A stretch of 64,000 nucleotides of DNA from NCBI GenBank assembly GCA_963790965.1, contig CAWBQO010000003.1:1243511-1307510 (forward strand), read 5' to 3'. The notes beneath the pieces are model-generated. The model was given only the letters and a program-made list of their open reading frames with translations, ran no database searches and had not been told where the DNA came from. The translations under genes and the position numbers were made by a program. The DNA is from CAWBQO01 sp963790965. GTDB taxonomy: Bacteria > Bacteroidota > Rhodothermia > Rhodothermales > DASSAV01. Shown here in pieces: positions 1 through 8,480 of the stretch (the first letter of the stretch is position 1; each line of letters starts with the position of its first letter).

Positions 1-83
1 TTTTCTCGTAGGGAGCGCCCACCGCCTCGCGTAGGAGATTCCCCGGTACGCCCCGCACCGACCTTCGGCGGCTGAAGTCGGCC

Positions 84-962
84 TTAAAGATGCCGCTCCG
101 CATGGTAGGACGAGCGGACGAGCGGGCCGCTCTCGACGTGTTCGATGCCGCGCCGCTCCCCTTCCTCCTTGTACCACGCGAAAACGTCGGGGTGCACGTA
201 CTCTTCCACCGGGAGGTGCATGCGCGTGGGCTGGAGATACTGTCCTATCGTCATGACGTGCAGGCCAAGACCTGCGAAGTCGTCCATCAGTGCGAGGACC
301 TCCTCCTTCTGTTCGCCAAGACCGACCATGATGCCGCTCTTCGTGCGGAGGCCTTGCGCGCGCGCGCGGCGCAGCACTTCGAGCGAACGATCATAAATGG
401 CCTGCGGACGAACCTTTCTGTATAGACGCGGCACGGTTTCCACGTTGTGGTTGAGAATGTCCGGCCGGGCATCGAGCACGATCTGCAGAGCATCCCAGAG
501 GCCGCGGAAATCGGGAATCAGAACTTCGATGGTGCAACCGTCCTGCACCTCGCGAACGAGCCGGATGGTTTCCGAGAAGATCGGCGCGCCGCCATCCTTG
601 CGCTCGTCGCGATTAACGCTCGTCACGACCACGTGCCGCAGGTTCATCAGGCGCGCGGCATCGGCCACGCGGCGCGGCTCGTCATAGTCGAGGCCCGAAT
701 CGGGGCGGCCCGTCATGATCGCGCAGAACCCGCAGGAGCGCGTGCAAACGTTTCCGAGGATCATGAACGTGGCCGTTCCTGCGCTCCAGCATTCGCCCAT
801 GTTCGGGCACCGGGCGCTCTGGCAGACGGTATGCAGGCTATGCGAGTCGATCGTGTCCGCCACGGACTTGTACGTCTCCCCATAAGGCAAGCGCACGCGC
901 AGCCAGTCGGGACGCCGCCCGGTGCCCGGGGCAGAGGCCCCAACGACGGGAAGCACCATCAT
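84..962 (-). CDS. lipA: Lipoyl synthase (radical SAM)
   Basis: Inserts two sulfur atoms into octanoyl-carrier protein to form lipoyl groups for 2-oxoacid dehydrogenases and the glycine cleavage system; cytosolic. Two cysteine clusters are visible: the auxiliary 4Fe-4S set (CQSARCPNMGEC) and the radical SAM set (CTRSCGFC). The TSVNRDERKDGGA region and the C-terminal GPLVRSSYHAE segment with its conserved serine are also present. The frame stays open to an ATG at 1058. I prefer the ATG pair at 959/962, because GGAG lies just upstream and the product (about 292 residues) then begins near the usual RRPDWLR start. It is divergent from the lysine aminotransferase gene. Family identity is clear; only the start is uncertain. 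Confidence 0.96.
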   Translation of the reverse strand: MMVLPVVGASAPGTGRRPDWLRVRLPYGETYKSVADTIDSHSLHTVCQSARCPNMGECWSAGTATFMILGNVCTRSCGFCAIMTGRPDSGLDYDEPRRVADAARLMNLRHVVVTSVNRDERKDGGAPIFSETIRLVREVQDGCTIEVLIPDFRGLWDALQIVLDARPDILNHNVETVPRLYRKVRPQAIYDRSLEVLRRARAQGLRTKSGIMVGLGEQKEEVLALMDDFAGLGLHVMTIGQYLQPTRMHLPVEEYVHPDVFAWYKEEGERRGIEHVESGPLVRSSYHAERHL

Positions 963-1293
963 TTCTCCGTCGCCCGATGAAGGCTCGGCGCGCACGGTGC
1001 CGAGCGTGAGATTACCCGGCTTTGACGGCCGGCGGCGAGGGTGGGCGGAATCAGTCATGGATTGGGAGCAAGTTTGCGTGATACAAGGTCGATGCCAAGA
1101 TGCGTCGGCGCTTCGGGAGGCACTTAAGATTACCCGACGGCGATCAGGATCTTGTTACCGCCGCGCGGTATATTAGCGTAACAGTTTCCAGAAGATACCG
1201 CCGCGTCAACGCCCTTGGTTCGGGCGCGGTTGCCGAGCCTTTGCATTTGCTTCGCCGGCCGACCTGCCGGTGCTTCTACAAAAACCTTCCTGT

Positions 1294-2691
1294 ATGCAGC
1301 CCTCCATCAGCCACGCCGTGGCTCCCGAAGACGTTCGATCCATTCTAAGCCGGCACCTTTTGACCCGTGGAATGCTCTCGGTGGTGCTCGATCTCGAGCG
1401 CAGCAAAGGCCGTGTACTCTATGACAAAGTCTCCGGACGCCCCTTTTACGATTTCTTCGGCTTCTACGCTTCGAATGCGCTTGGCGTCAATCACGAGGGA
1501 CTCACGGACGACGCAGATTTTAACGCGCGGCTCCGGCGCGCAGCCATCAACAAGGTTACGAACTCCGACGTGCCGACTGAAGCGTTTGCCCGCTTTGTGA
1601 GCACCTTCGGGCGCGTCGCGATCCCTGAGTACCTTCCGTATGCCTTCTTCATTTCCGGCGGTGCTCTTGCCGTAGAGAACGCCCTCAAGGCCGCGTTCGA
1701 TTGGAAGGTGCGCAAGAACTTTGCAAAGGGCTACCGGCGCGAGGTCGGGCACCAGGTGATGCACCTCGAGCAGGCGTTCCACGGGCGCACCGGTTATACG
1801 CTCTCGCTCACGAACACCGCCGATCCCCGCAAAACCGCATATTACCCGCGTTTCGACTGGCCGCGCATTGTAAATCCCAAGATGCGCTTCCCGCTGACGG
1901 AGGAGAACCAGGAGGCGACCGAAAAGGCAGAGCAGTTGGCGCTCGATCAGGCCAAACGCCACTTTCTGGACCGAAAGGACGACATCGCGTGCATCATTCT
2001 TGAACCCATTCAGGGCGAAGGGGGCGACAACCACTTCCGTCCGGAGTTTCTGCGGGCGCTCAAAGAGCTTACGCTCGAGAACGACGCGCTGCTCGTCTTT
2101 GATGAGGTGCAGACGGGCGTCGGCATTACCGGCGCGTTCTGGGCACACCAGGCGCTCGGCGTCGAGCCGGACCTGATGGCCTTCGGTAAGAAAACGCAGG
2201 TTTGCGGTTTCCTCGGCGGCCGACGCCTCGACGAGGTCGAGGACAACGTCTTCCGCGTCCCGAGCCGCATCAACTCGACCTGGGGCGGCGACCTGACCGA
2301 CATGGTCCGGTTCGACCGGATCCTTGAAGTCATCGAGGAGCAAGACCTCGTCGCTCACGCCGGCCGTGTGGGCGCGCATCTGCTCGATCGGCTTCATGCG
2401 CTCGACGAGGAGCACGTTGCGATCTCCGGCGCCCGCGGCCGGGGCCTCATGTGCGCCTTCGATCTTCCGGACCGAGACTCTCGGGACCGCGTCATCCAGC
2501 GGTGCTTTGATAACGGGCTGATCATTCTCGGATGCGGCACCCGGTCCATCCGCTTCCGTTCTCCTCTTACGATCACGACGGATGAGGTCGATACCGGGAT
2601 AGAAATCATCTCCGACGCCGTTCATGGGCTGGGACTGAACGACGAGGCTGAGGTGAGCGCTTCCGCCAAATCGCTGATCGACGGCGACTGA
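1294..2691 (+). CDS. lat: L-lysine 6-transaminase (class III PLP aminotransferase)
   Basis: Transfers the epsilon-amino group of lysine to 2-oxoglutarate, giving 2-aminoadipate semialdehyde (cyclising to piperideine-6-carboxylate). The 465-residue product carries the class III features: LILEPIQGEGG-like segment (IILEPIQGEGGDNHFRPEF), DEVQTG, and the PLP lysine in AFGKKTQVCG near residue 297. The long stretches INSTWGGDLTDMVR and SGARGRGLMCAFDLP match the LAT subfamily rather than ornithine or acetylornithine aminotransferases. The frame has an upstream GTG at 1270; ATG 1294 gives the natural N-terminus. No semialdehyde dehydrogenase or lysine catabolic partner lies beside it, so its pathway role (catabolism or osmolyte/pipecolate formation) is not shown here. 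Confidence 0.93.
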   Translation: MQPSISHAVAPEDVRSILSRHLLTRGMLSVVLDLERSKGRVLYDKVSGRPFYDFFGFYASNALGVNHEGLTDDADFNARLRRAAINKVTNSDVPTEAFARFVSTFGRVAIPEYLPYAFFISGGALAVENALKAAFDWKVRKNFAKGYRREVGHQVMHLEQAFHGRTGYTLSLTNTADPRKTAYYPRFDWPRIVNPKMRFPLTEENQEATEKAEQLALDQAKRHFLDRKDDIACIILEPIQGEGGDNHFRPEFLRALKELTLENDALLVFDEVQTGVGITGAFWAHQALGVEPDLMAFGKKTQVCGFLGGRRLDEVEDNVFRVPSRINSTWGGDLTDMVRFDRILEVIEEQDLVAHAGRVGAHLLDRLHALDEEHVAISGARGRGLMCAFDLPDRDSRDRVIQRCFDNGLIILGCGTRSIRFRSPLTITTDEVDTGIEIISDAVHGLGLNDEAEVSASAKSLIDGD

Positions 2692-2753
2692 ACTGTCGGG
2701 CGGAGATCCTTTTTGAACGCGCAGGTTTTCGCTCAGGGGGCGATTAGTAAATC

Positions 2754-4409
2754 ATGAAAGTATCAACACGTGCTCTCGCTTGCCGTGCGGGCGGGCTGTT
2801 GGCCCTTGCGGCTTCCATCGTCCTCTTCCCGGCGGGAGGGCCGGTGGCTGCGCAGACGCTCCCGCGCCCTGCGCTTCGCACCGTGAGGGCAGCCGACTAC
2901 AACGCCTTTTCTTTTGTGCCGCGCACGGACGCAGCCATGAAAACGGCCGTTGCGCCCGCATCCACCTTCCGGGTAGATTTTAGCGACAACTTTCCTGAAA
3001 AGGCCAAGATTGCCTTCCAGTACGCCGCCAACATCTGGGCGTCCCACCTGCAGAGCAGCGTCACGGTTGTGATAGAGGCGCACTGGGAGGCGCTGGACGA
3101 AGGTGTGCTTGGGTCAGCCGGGCCGTACCTGACGGGCAATTTTAATGGTGCCCCCGTCCGCAACACGTGGTACCCCTTTGCGCTTGCGGACGCTATTTCC
3201 GGCACGAACCTGCATGGCGACTCGCCCGATATCTTCGCGCAGTTCAGCAGCGCCTTCGACAACTGGTACTTTGAACTCGATGGCAACACGCCTCCGAACA
3301 CGTATGACTTCGTGACGGTGGTCCTTCATGAGCTCGGCCACGGCCTCGGGTTTACAGGATCATTCGACTACGACAACGGCGACGATACCGACTACGACGA
3401 GTGCCCCAATGTTGGGACGGGATACGGCTGCTGGGGTATCCCGGCGAACGAGAGTGGCACGCTTGTTTACCCTTATATCTTCGACCGGTTCACCGAGGAC
3501 GGACAGGAGCGCGCGCTGCTAAATACTGCGGTGTATGGCAACCCATCACTGGAGCTTGGGGTCGCGCTAACGAGCCGCGCGGTTTTCTTCGACGGCGACG
3601 CCGTTCGCCTGATCAACAAGGACATCCCGGTCGATCTATTTGCACCTGAGAATTTCGAGGCCGGCTCCAGCTACGCGCATCTCGATGAACAATCATTTCG
3701 CCCAAACACGCCCCAAGGCGTGAACGCGCTGATGACGCCGTATCTTGCCGCCGCGGAGGCCATTCATAGTCCCGGGCCGCTCGCGTGCGCGATCTTTCAG
3801 GACATCGGTTGGCCGCTCGCGGCGAACTGCCTGACCCTCATCTCGACCGGCATCGAGTCGTATCAGGAGCCGGTGGTGGCCGGCACCGACGTGACGCTCT
3901 CCTGGCAGCTCGCTGCCACGCTGAACCTCGACCGCATCGTCATCGAGCGCCTGCGCCGCTATACCAGCACGACGTACGACTCCGTTGGCGTCGTGACGGG
4001 TACCGCGGCCAAGGAGATGACGCAGCAAATCAAGCTCGAAAACCAGCCCGCGGGAACGTATTACTACCGGTTGCGCCTCGTTTATGCCGCTGGCGCGAGA
4101 ACGGAATACAGCCCCTCTCGCGAAGTCGTGATCAAGCTCGACGGCGACTACGAACTGTCCGCGTTTAGCCCAAATCCGACGCGGAACCGCGCTCAGGCGG
4201 TCGTCATGGTGGGCAAGTCGCAGCGCGTGTATGCCGAACTGTACGACGTTGTCGGGCGGCGGCTCTCGTACGTCTTTAACCGCAACCTCGTGGCAGACAG
4301 GCAAGACTCGATCTCGTTCTCGATGGCCGGAATGCCGTCCGGGATGTACTTCGTCCACGTCGTTGGAGACGACTTCACGGCAACGCGGCGGATCACGTTC
4401 GTTCGGTAG
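2754..4409 (+). CDS. Secreted HELGHGLGF zinc metalloprotease-like protein with type IX sorting domain
   Basis: A 551-residue exported protein. The N-terminus has basic residues, a hydrophobic core and an AAAQT-like cleavage region (GGPVAAQTL). A zinc-peptidase helix VVLHELGHGLGF is near residue 195, and a conserved LMTPYLAA...IFQDIGWPLA segment closes the catalytic domain near residue 360. A fibronectin/Ig-like stretch follows. The last 85 or so residues (FSPNPTRN, ELYDVVGRR, MPSGMYFVHV, RRITFVR) are a typical type IX secretion C-terminal sorting domain, implying outer-membrane export and surface attachment or release. The canonical third metzincin ligand (HExxHxxGxxH) is glycine here, so the third ligand must lie elsewhere or be absent. 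Substrate unknown. Confidence 0.85.
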   Translation: MKVSTRALACRAGGLLALAASIVLFPAGGPVAAQTLPRPALRTVRAADYNAFSFVPRTDAAMKTAVAPASTFRVDFSDNFPEKAKIAFQYAANIWASHLQSSVTVVIEAHWEALDEGVLGSAGPYLTGNFNGAPVRNTWYPFALADAISGTNLHGDSPDIFAQFSSAFDNWYFELDGNTPPNTYDFVTVVLHELGHGLGFTGSFDYDNGDDTDYDECPNVGTGYGCWGIPANESGTLVYPYIFDRFTEDGQERALLNTAVYGNPSLELGVALTSRAVFFDGDAVRLINKDIPVDLFAPENFEAGSSYAHLDEQSFRPNTPQGVNALMTPYLAAAEAIHSPGPLACAIFQDIGWPLAANCLTLISTGIESYQEPVVAGTDVTLSWQLAATLNLDRIVIERLRRYTSTTYDSVGVVTGTAAKEMTQQIKLENQPAGTYYYRLRLVYAAGARTEYSPSREVVIKLDGDYELSAFSPNPTRNRAQAVVMVGKSQRVYAELYDVVGRRLSYVFNRNLVADRQDSISFSMAGMPSGMYFVHVVGDDFTATRRITFVR

Positions 4410-4443
4410 ACCGGGTCCCCTCCGCCCTTGCTCGTAATTTGCA

Positions 4444-4481
4444 AAGAAGCCCCGTCACTCGAAAGGGAGACGGGGCTTCTT
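4444..4481. terminator. Bidirectional hairpin terminator between convergent genes
   Basis: A perfect 13-bp inverted repeat (AAGAAGCCCCGTC and its complement) with a 12-nt loop lies between the 3' ends of the metalloprotease gene and the convergent sixA-like gene. A short A run on one arm and T run on the other allow termination in both directions. Confidence 0.85.
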
Positions 4482-4515
4482 GCAAGGGGCGCTGTTGCTC
4501 ACGGGGGCAAGTCGT

Positions 4516-5016
4516 CTATAGGATGCGTTTCAGCATTCTTGGTGGCATGAGCCAGATCAGCTCGCCCTCGCCATGCCCAATATCTCGCCACTGCTCGGCC
4601 GCTACATCGATACGAATCATAGCCGCCGTGGGGAAACGAACGCTTCCGCCGCCAGAGATCTGCGCCGCAAAGTCTGACATCGCCGGCTCGTGGCCGACAA
4701 GCATGATGCGGTCGAGATCATCGGGTGCCAGGGCGAGGGCGTCCCACATGCCGTCCGCCCCATCTTCGTAGAGCGCCTCGTTCTCGATCACGTCCGCGTT
4801 CCACCGGCCGGCTTTCGCCGCTTTTTTGATCGTCTGCTTTGCCCGCACGGCAGGAGACGTGATGATCAGGTCCGGCTCCTCATGAATCAGCTTGAGGAAC
4901 TCGCCCATTCGCCGGGATGCCTTACGCCCCCGTTTTTTGAGCGGCCGAGAGGCGTCGGTGTCGAAGGGTGCGTTCCAGTCCGACTTTCCGTGGCGGAAGA
5001 GGATGATGGTTTTCAT
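4516..5016 (-). CDS. SixA-family phosphohistidine phosphatase (histidine phosphatase superfamily)
   Basis: A 166-residue cytosolic protein of the RHG phosphatase superfamily. The N-terminus MKTIILFRHGKSDWN carries the catalytic His of the RHG motif; the second conserved His is in MLVGHEPAMSD. SPAVRAKQT contributes the conserved Arg. Length and order match SixA-type phosphohistidine phosphatases, which remove phosphate from histidine of phosphotransfer proteins. The open frame extends 12 codons upstream, but ATG 5016 starts directly at the conserved first beta strand. Gene stands alone, convergent with the metalloprotease gene. The substrate cannot be read from context; no phosphorelay partner is adjacent. 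Confidence 0.88.
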   Translation of the reverse strand: MKTIILFRHGKSDWNAPFDTDASRPLKKRGRKASRRMGEFLKLIHEEPDLIITSPAVRAKQTIKKAAKAGRWNADVIENEALYEDGADGMWDALALAPDDLDRIMLVGHEPAMSDFAAQISGGGSVRFPTAAMIRIDVAAEQWRDIGHGEGELIWLMPPRMLKRIL

Positions 5017-5251
5017 AGGACCGCGTCGATATGAAGATGCGCGCTCACACATACGAGCGACGTGGAAGTGCGCAGCAGGGCTTTCAGGGTGCTACGCCGG
5101 GCCGATTCAAAAGCTGCCTTGCAGGTCCGTTTCGGTCGCAACTATGCCGTAACTGCAAGGCGGATTCAAGAACGATTTCAGAAAGATACCCGTGTAAGAC
5201 ACACGCGACCGGAGCGGGGCAGCCCGCCGGTTGACCTCACCCACCCGCACT
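5017..5251. other. Divergent intergenic region with inverted repeat
   Basis: Separates the leftward sixA-like gene from the rightward stress cluster, so it must hold both promoters. An 8-bp inverted repeat (GCCTTGCA at 5116-5123, TGCAAGGC at 5154-5161) is the only structure I can point to; no confident -35/-10 pair was identified. Confidence 0.3.
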
Positions 5252-5857
5252 ATGGACTATATGGCTCAGCTTGTTCGACGAATCACGGACGCCGATGGAA
5301 TTACGGGAGACATCCTGTCATCCAGTGATGCCGGTGTGCGCGTCGATGCAGGTTCACTCGGGATCGTTCAGCTCCGCCCGGATCAGCTACGAGAGAGCTA
5401 TGAGGGCCAATTAAGCACCGACGTTCGGTTTGCCGATGCTGCTTCGCTGAGCGAAGTCGAAGAACAGGAAGTTATCGCAATCGGGGAGGAACGCCTGTCC
5501 GTCGAGAAACGGCAGCGTGAGACCGGCCGCGTGCGGGTGTCAAAGCTCATCGACACCGTCACTGAAACCGTGGATGAACCGCTGTTGCAGGAGACGGTCG
5601 ACGTCGAGCACGTGCCGGTTGGCCAGGTCGTGAAGGCAGCGCCGCAACCGCGGGAAGAGGGCGACACGCTCATCATCCCGGTTGTGGAAGAACGTCTCGT
5701 AGTGCGCAAAGAACTGTTCTTGAGAGAGGAAATTCACGTCCGTCGCCGCCGAAGCGAGCATCACGAGCCGGTTGAGGTCAGTCTCCGGAAGGAGCGCGTG
5801 GAGGTTGAACGTTTGCCCGGCGGCGAAGCCGATGAGGGCGCACCGACGACTCGCTGA
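5252..5857 (+). CDS. DUF2382 (YsnF/AvaK domain) stress-type protein
   Basis: A 201-residue protein without signal peptide or membrane segment. The first 60 residues (LVRRITDADGITGDILSS) may form a small beta domain. Two YsnF/AvaK-like repeats follow: one from about residue 68 (EVIAIGEERLSVEKRQRETG...) and one from about residue 140 (TLIIPVVEERLVVRKELFLREE...). Each has the alternating E/R/V pattern (EERLxVxKR) typical of the DUF2382 domain found in bacterial general-stress proteins; biochemical function is unknown. First gene of a cluster of five stress-type genes. ATG 5252 chosen over the upstream 5231 start of the open frame; ATG 5261 is equally possible. Confidence 0.85.
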   Translation: MDYMAQLVRRITDADGITGDILSSSDAGVRVDAGSLGIVQLRPDQLRESYEGQLSTDVRFADAASLSEVEEQEVIAIGEERLSVEKRQRETGRVRVSKLIDTVTETVDEPLLQETVDVEHVPVGQVVKAAPQPREEGDTLIIPVVEERLVVRKELFLREEIHVRRRRSEHHEPVEVSLRKERVEVERLPGGEADEGAPTTR

Positions 5858-5901
5858 ATAACCAGCATTCGTTTCATTCTACAATCAAAGAGGTACTCAC
5901 C

Positions 5902-6972
5902 ATGGGATCCACAGTAGTTGGTCTCTACGACCAAAAAGAAACCGCACATAAAGCCCACGAAGCCATCAAGGCTGCCGGGATCGACGCTAAGGACGTCCAT
6001 ATGGTGTCCCACAGCGACACCGATGACAAGAACTGGAAGGCCGAAGATCGCAACTGGCACAAAGGCGGCTACGGGCATGATCTTCCCGACAACCTTTCCG
6101 ACCTCGGCGTCCCGGAAGACGAAGCGATGCTGTACGCCGAGGGCGTCCGCCGTGGCGGCTCGCTCGTAGTCGCCCGGGTGGACGACGACAAGGCCCAGCG
6201 CCTCGCCGAGATCATGAACACGCACCGCCCGGTCAACCTCGAGCAACGCAGTGCCGGATGGAAAAAGCGCGGATATACGGGCTATAAGCGAACGGCCGCC
6301 CCGCTGAACCGGGAGGACGTAGCCAAAGAGCGCGAGCACGCCGAAAAGGAAGAAACCTTGCAGGTGGGCGAAGAGGAAATCAAAGTCGGCAAGCGTGAAG
6401 TCAGTCGAGGCGGCGTGCGGGTTCACACCCGCGTTCGCGAAGTTCCGGTTGAAGAGCGCGTCAGCCTTCGAGACGAGTTTGTCAACGTCGAGCGCCGCAA
6501 TGTTGACCGCGCCGCGAAGGCGGGAGATCGCCTTTTTGAAGAGCGGACGATTGAGATGCGCGAGACGGATGAAGAGGCCGTCGTCAGCAAGTCAACCCAC
6601 GTGACGGGCGAAGTCGTCGTTAAGAAGGGCGCGGAGACGCACACCGACACGGTCAGCGACAAGGTCCGCAAGACGGAAGTCGAGGTTGAGCAGCTCGAGG
6701 GCGACGCCAACTTGAAGCGCGGCTACGACACGCACCGTTCGGCATTCCAGTCCCACTGGCAGACGAAGTACGGCAAAGACTGGGACAAGTACGAGCCGGC
6801 CTACCGTTGGGGCTATACCAGCGGTTCGAACGACACGTACCGGGATCGCGACTACAATACCGCAGAACGCGACCTCCGTCGCGACTACGAGACCCGTCAT
6901 GGAGAAGGCACCTTCGACCAGGTTAAGGATGCCATCCGGATGGCGTACGATAAAGCTCGCGCGAGAGTCTAA
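5902..6972 (+). CDS. GSP17M-like / DUF2382 protein with shared C-terminal domain
   Basis: A 356-residue soluble protein with three modules. Residues 1-110 (TVVGLYDQKETAHKAHEAIK...) resemble the N-terminal domain of general stress protein 17M family proteins. Residues about 150-260 (LQVGEEEIKVGKREVSRGG, VEERVSLRDEFVNVERR, VVKKGAETHTDTVSDKVRKT) are a YsnF/AvaK DUF2382 domain. Residues about 270-352 (SHWQTKYGKDWDKYEPAY, RDYNTAERDLRRDYETRHG, KDAIRMAYDKAR) form a domain that recurs in the two PRC-barrel proteins downstream. It lies 44 bp after the first DUF2382 gene and is probably co-expressed. The molecular function of such proteins is not established. Confidence 0.85.
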   Translation: MGSTVVGLYDQKETAHKAHEAIKAAGIDAKDVHMVSHSDTDDKNWKAEDRNWHKGGYGHDLPDNLSDLGVPEDEAMLYAEGVRRGGSLVVARVDDDKAQRLAEIMNTHRPVNLEQRSAGWKKRGYTGYKRTAAPLNREDVAKEREHAEKEETLQVGEEEIKVGKREVSRGGVRVHTRVREVPVEERVSLRDEFVNVERRNVDRAAKAGDRLFEERTIEMRETDEEAVVSKSTHVTGEVVVKKGAETHTDTVSDKVRKTEVEVEQLEGDANLKRGYDTHRSAFQSHWQTKYGKDWDKYEPAYRWGYTSGSNDTYRDRDYNTAERDLRRDYETRHGEGTFDQVKDAIRMAYDKARARV

Positions 6973-7001
6973 GCGAGCATCCCAAACCAAATGCCTCCGA
7001 G

Positions 7002-7025
7002 GGCGGGGAGCTACCCCTCCCCGCC
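7002..7025 (+). terminator. Hairpin downstream of the GSP17M/DUF2382 gene
   Basis: A perfect 9-bp stem (GGCGGGGAG / CTCCCCGCC) with a 6-nt loop, about 30 bp after the stop codon. There is no strong T tract, so it may be a weak terminator or an mRNA-stabilising hairpin. Confidence 0.5.
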
Positions 7026-7073
7026 TTCACTGAGGCGATCTTTCACCCACACAGCGAAAAAAGGAGACGATTT

Positions 7074-7679
7074 ATGGCACGCATACCTGTAGAAAAAGAC
7101 CACAAAGGAACTCCGTGGTGGCTATGGCTGCTCGGTATTCTCTTGATCATTGCCCTGATCTGGCTACTCGTCGAATGGTTCGACAATGACGACGACGACG
7201 TGGTCGTCCAAGATCCGATTGAAACAGTCGAACCGCTGCCTTCTGTCGACACGGGCGTCATTACTTCTGTTGCTACGCTGCTTGCAGCGAACGACATTTC
7301 TGAATATGTCGGCCGCCAGGTGAGGCTCGACAATATGTACGTGACCGCCGTACCTGGAGACAGCATCTTCTTCGTCCGCCCCGGAGGCGATTCGGGCAAC
7401 ATGGACGCAGGCGGTGGCGACATGAACAGTGAAATCATCGCCGCGTCGCTTGCCGAAGAGTCCACGCCGACGAATATGGTCGAGGGCCGGTACGACGTAA
7501 ATCCGGGCCAGACGATCACGCTTTACGGCGTGGTGCGCGAACTCAGCGACGGAGACCTTACCAACTGGGGCCTTACGCAGGACGAGCTTTCGAGCCGTGG
7601 AGGTAAAAACAACTTCTACATCCGGGTGAACCGGATCGAAAACCTGCCGGAGTCCGCCGTGGCCCCTTCCGTTCAGTAG
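7074..7679 (+). CDS. Membrane-anchored protein of unknown function
   Basis: I do not recognise a named family. The 201-residue product has a short basic N-terminus (ARIPVEKDHKGTP), one strongly hydrophobic segment at about residues 18-38 (WWLWLLGILLIIALIWLL), then an acidic run of aspartates and a soluble domain of about 130 residues. The soluble part (YVGRQVRLDNMYVTAVPGD, ITLYGVVREL, FYIRVNRIENL) looks like a small beta-barrel of OB-fold type, exposed outside the membrane. Position between the stress genes suggests an envelope-stress role; this is inference. GGAG sits 7 bp before the ATG. Confidence 0.75.
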   Translation: MARIPVEKDHKGTPWWLWLLGILLIIALIWLLVEWFDNDDDDVVVQDPIETVEPLPSVDTGVITSVATLLAANDISEYVGRQVRLDNMYVTAVPGDSIFFVRPGGDSGNMDAGGGDMNSEIIAASLAEESTPTNMVEGRYDVNPGQTITLYGVVRELSDGDLTNWGLTQDELSSRGGKNNFYIRVNRIENLPESAVAPSVQ

Positions 7680-7732
7680 CGGACCGTTGTTCGGCACCGA
7701 TCTGTTTTCATCATTTGACTCTGAACGAAATT

Positions 7733-8335
7733 ATGGCACACGCAAGACTTTCTCAATTAACCGACTGGCACCTCGTCCATCCTGAACAGGACGTTCGCGG
7801 ATGGCCGGTCCAGGACGCAAGCGGGACCTCCATTGGCCGTGTAGATGACCTTCTGGTCAGCACCGACACCGAGCTTGTCGAGGTGATTCGCCTCGATGAC
7901 GGGCAGGAGTTTGCAGCTAAGGACATCGACCTGGGAGACCGGGTCGTGATCGTCCGCGGCGCGCACGCCGAAACCGCCGGAACGAAGTTCACCGGAGACT
8001 CGGTAGTCAAGGTCTACGGCGAGGCAAAGGTCCAGCAGCGAAAAGATCTTCCGGAGGGTTATGCGACCTACCGCAACGACTTCCATACGCATTACAACAG
8101 CCAGTATGGGTCCTCCGGACAGGACTTTCCGTTCTACGAGCCTGCCTACCAGTATGGCTACGCGGGAGCGTTCAATGACGACTACGCAAACCGCGACTAC
8201 AACGCGCTCGAACCAACCTTCCGTTCGGATTATGAACGGCAACATGGCGAAGGCACGTGGGACCGCATGAAGGATGCCGTCAAGCACGGCTATGAGCGGG
8301 GTAGACACCATCGCGGTACGCGGCGAGACGTTTAG
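7733..8335 (+). CDS. PRC-barrel protein with shared C-terminal domain (copy 1)
   Basis: A 200-residue soluble protein. Residues about 10-85 (VHPEQDVRGWPVQDASGTSI, GRVDDLLVSTDTELVEVI, DLGDRVVIV) form a PRC-barrel, a beta-barrel found in ribosome-maturation, photosynthetic and stress proteins. The last roughly 90 residues (FHTHYNSQYGSSGQDF, YEPAYQYGYAGAF, RDYNALEPTFRSDYERQHG, WDRMKDAVKHGYERGR) repeat the C-terminal domain of the DUF2382 protein upstream. ATG 7733 chosen because MAH matches the start of the paralogue at 8481. It appears to be one product of a tandem duplication. Confidence 0.87.
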   Translation: MAHARLSQLTDWHLVHPEQDVRGWPVQDASGTSIGRVDDLLVSTDTELVEVIRLDDGQEFAAKDIDLGDRVVIVRGAHAETAGTKFTGDSVVKVYGEAKVQQRKDLPEGYATYRNDFHTHYNSQYGSSGQDFPFYEPAYQYGYAGAFNDDYANRDYNALEPTFRSDYERQHGEGTWDRMKDAVKHGYERGRHHRGTRRDV

Positions 8336-8408
8336 GTGCGTTGCCGACCTGTAAGGCAATTGCGTCTTAGCAGGACACGATCGCTCTTTCGCCGGCACCA
8401 CAAACCCG

Positions 8409-8442
8409 TGGCCGGCAGCATTCCTCGGCGTGCTGCCGGCCA
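8409..8442 (+). terminator. Hairpin terminator between the two PRC-barrel genes
   Basis: A perfect 12-bp stem (TGGCCGGCAGCA and its complement) with a 10-nt loop followed by TTTGTTTA. It separates transcription of the first PRC-barrel gene from the second. Confidence 0.75.
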
Positions 8443-8480
8443 TTTGTTTATCCACGCTTTCCACGAACTTACATAGTAAA

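Noticed and set aside
1..83. Possible end of a neighbouring gene at the left edge
   Set aside because: Only 83 bp; no frame with recognisable protein sequence.
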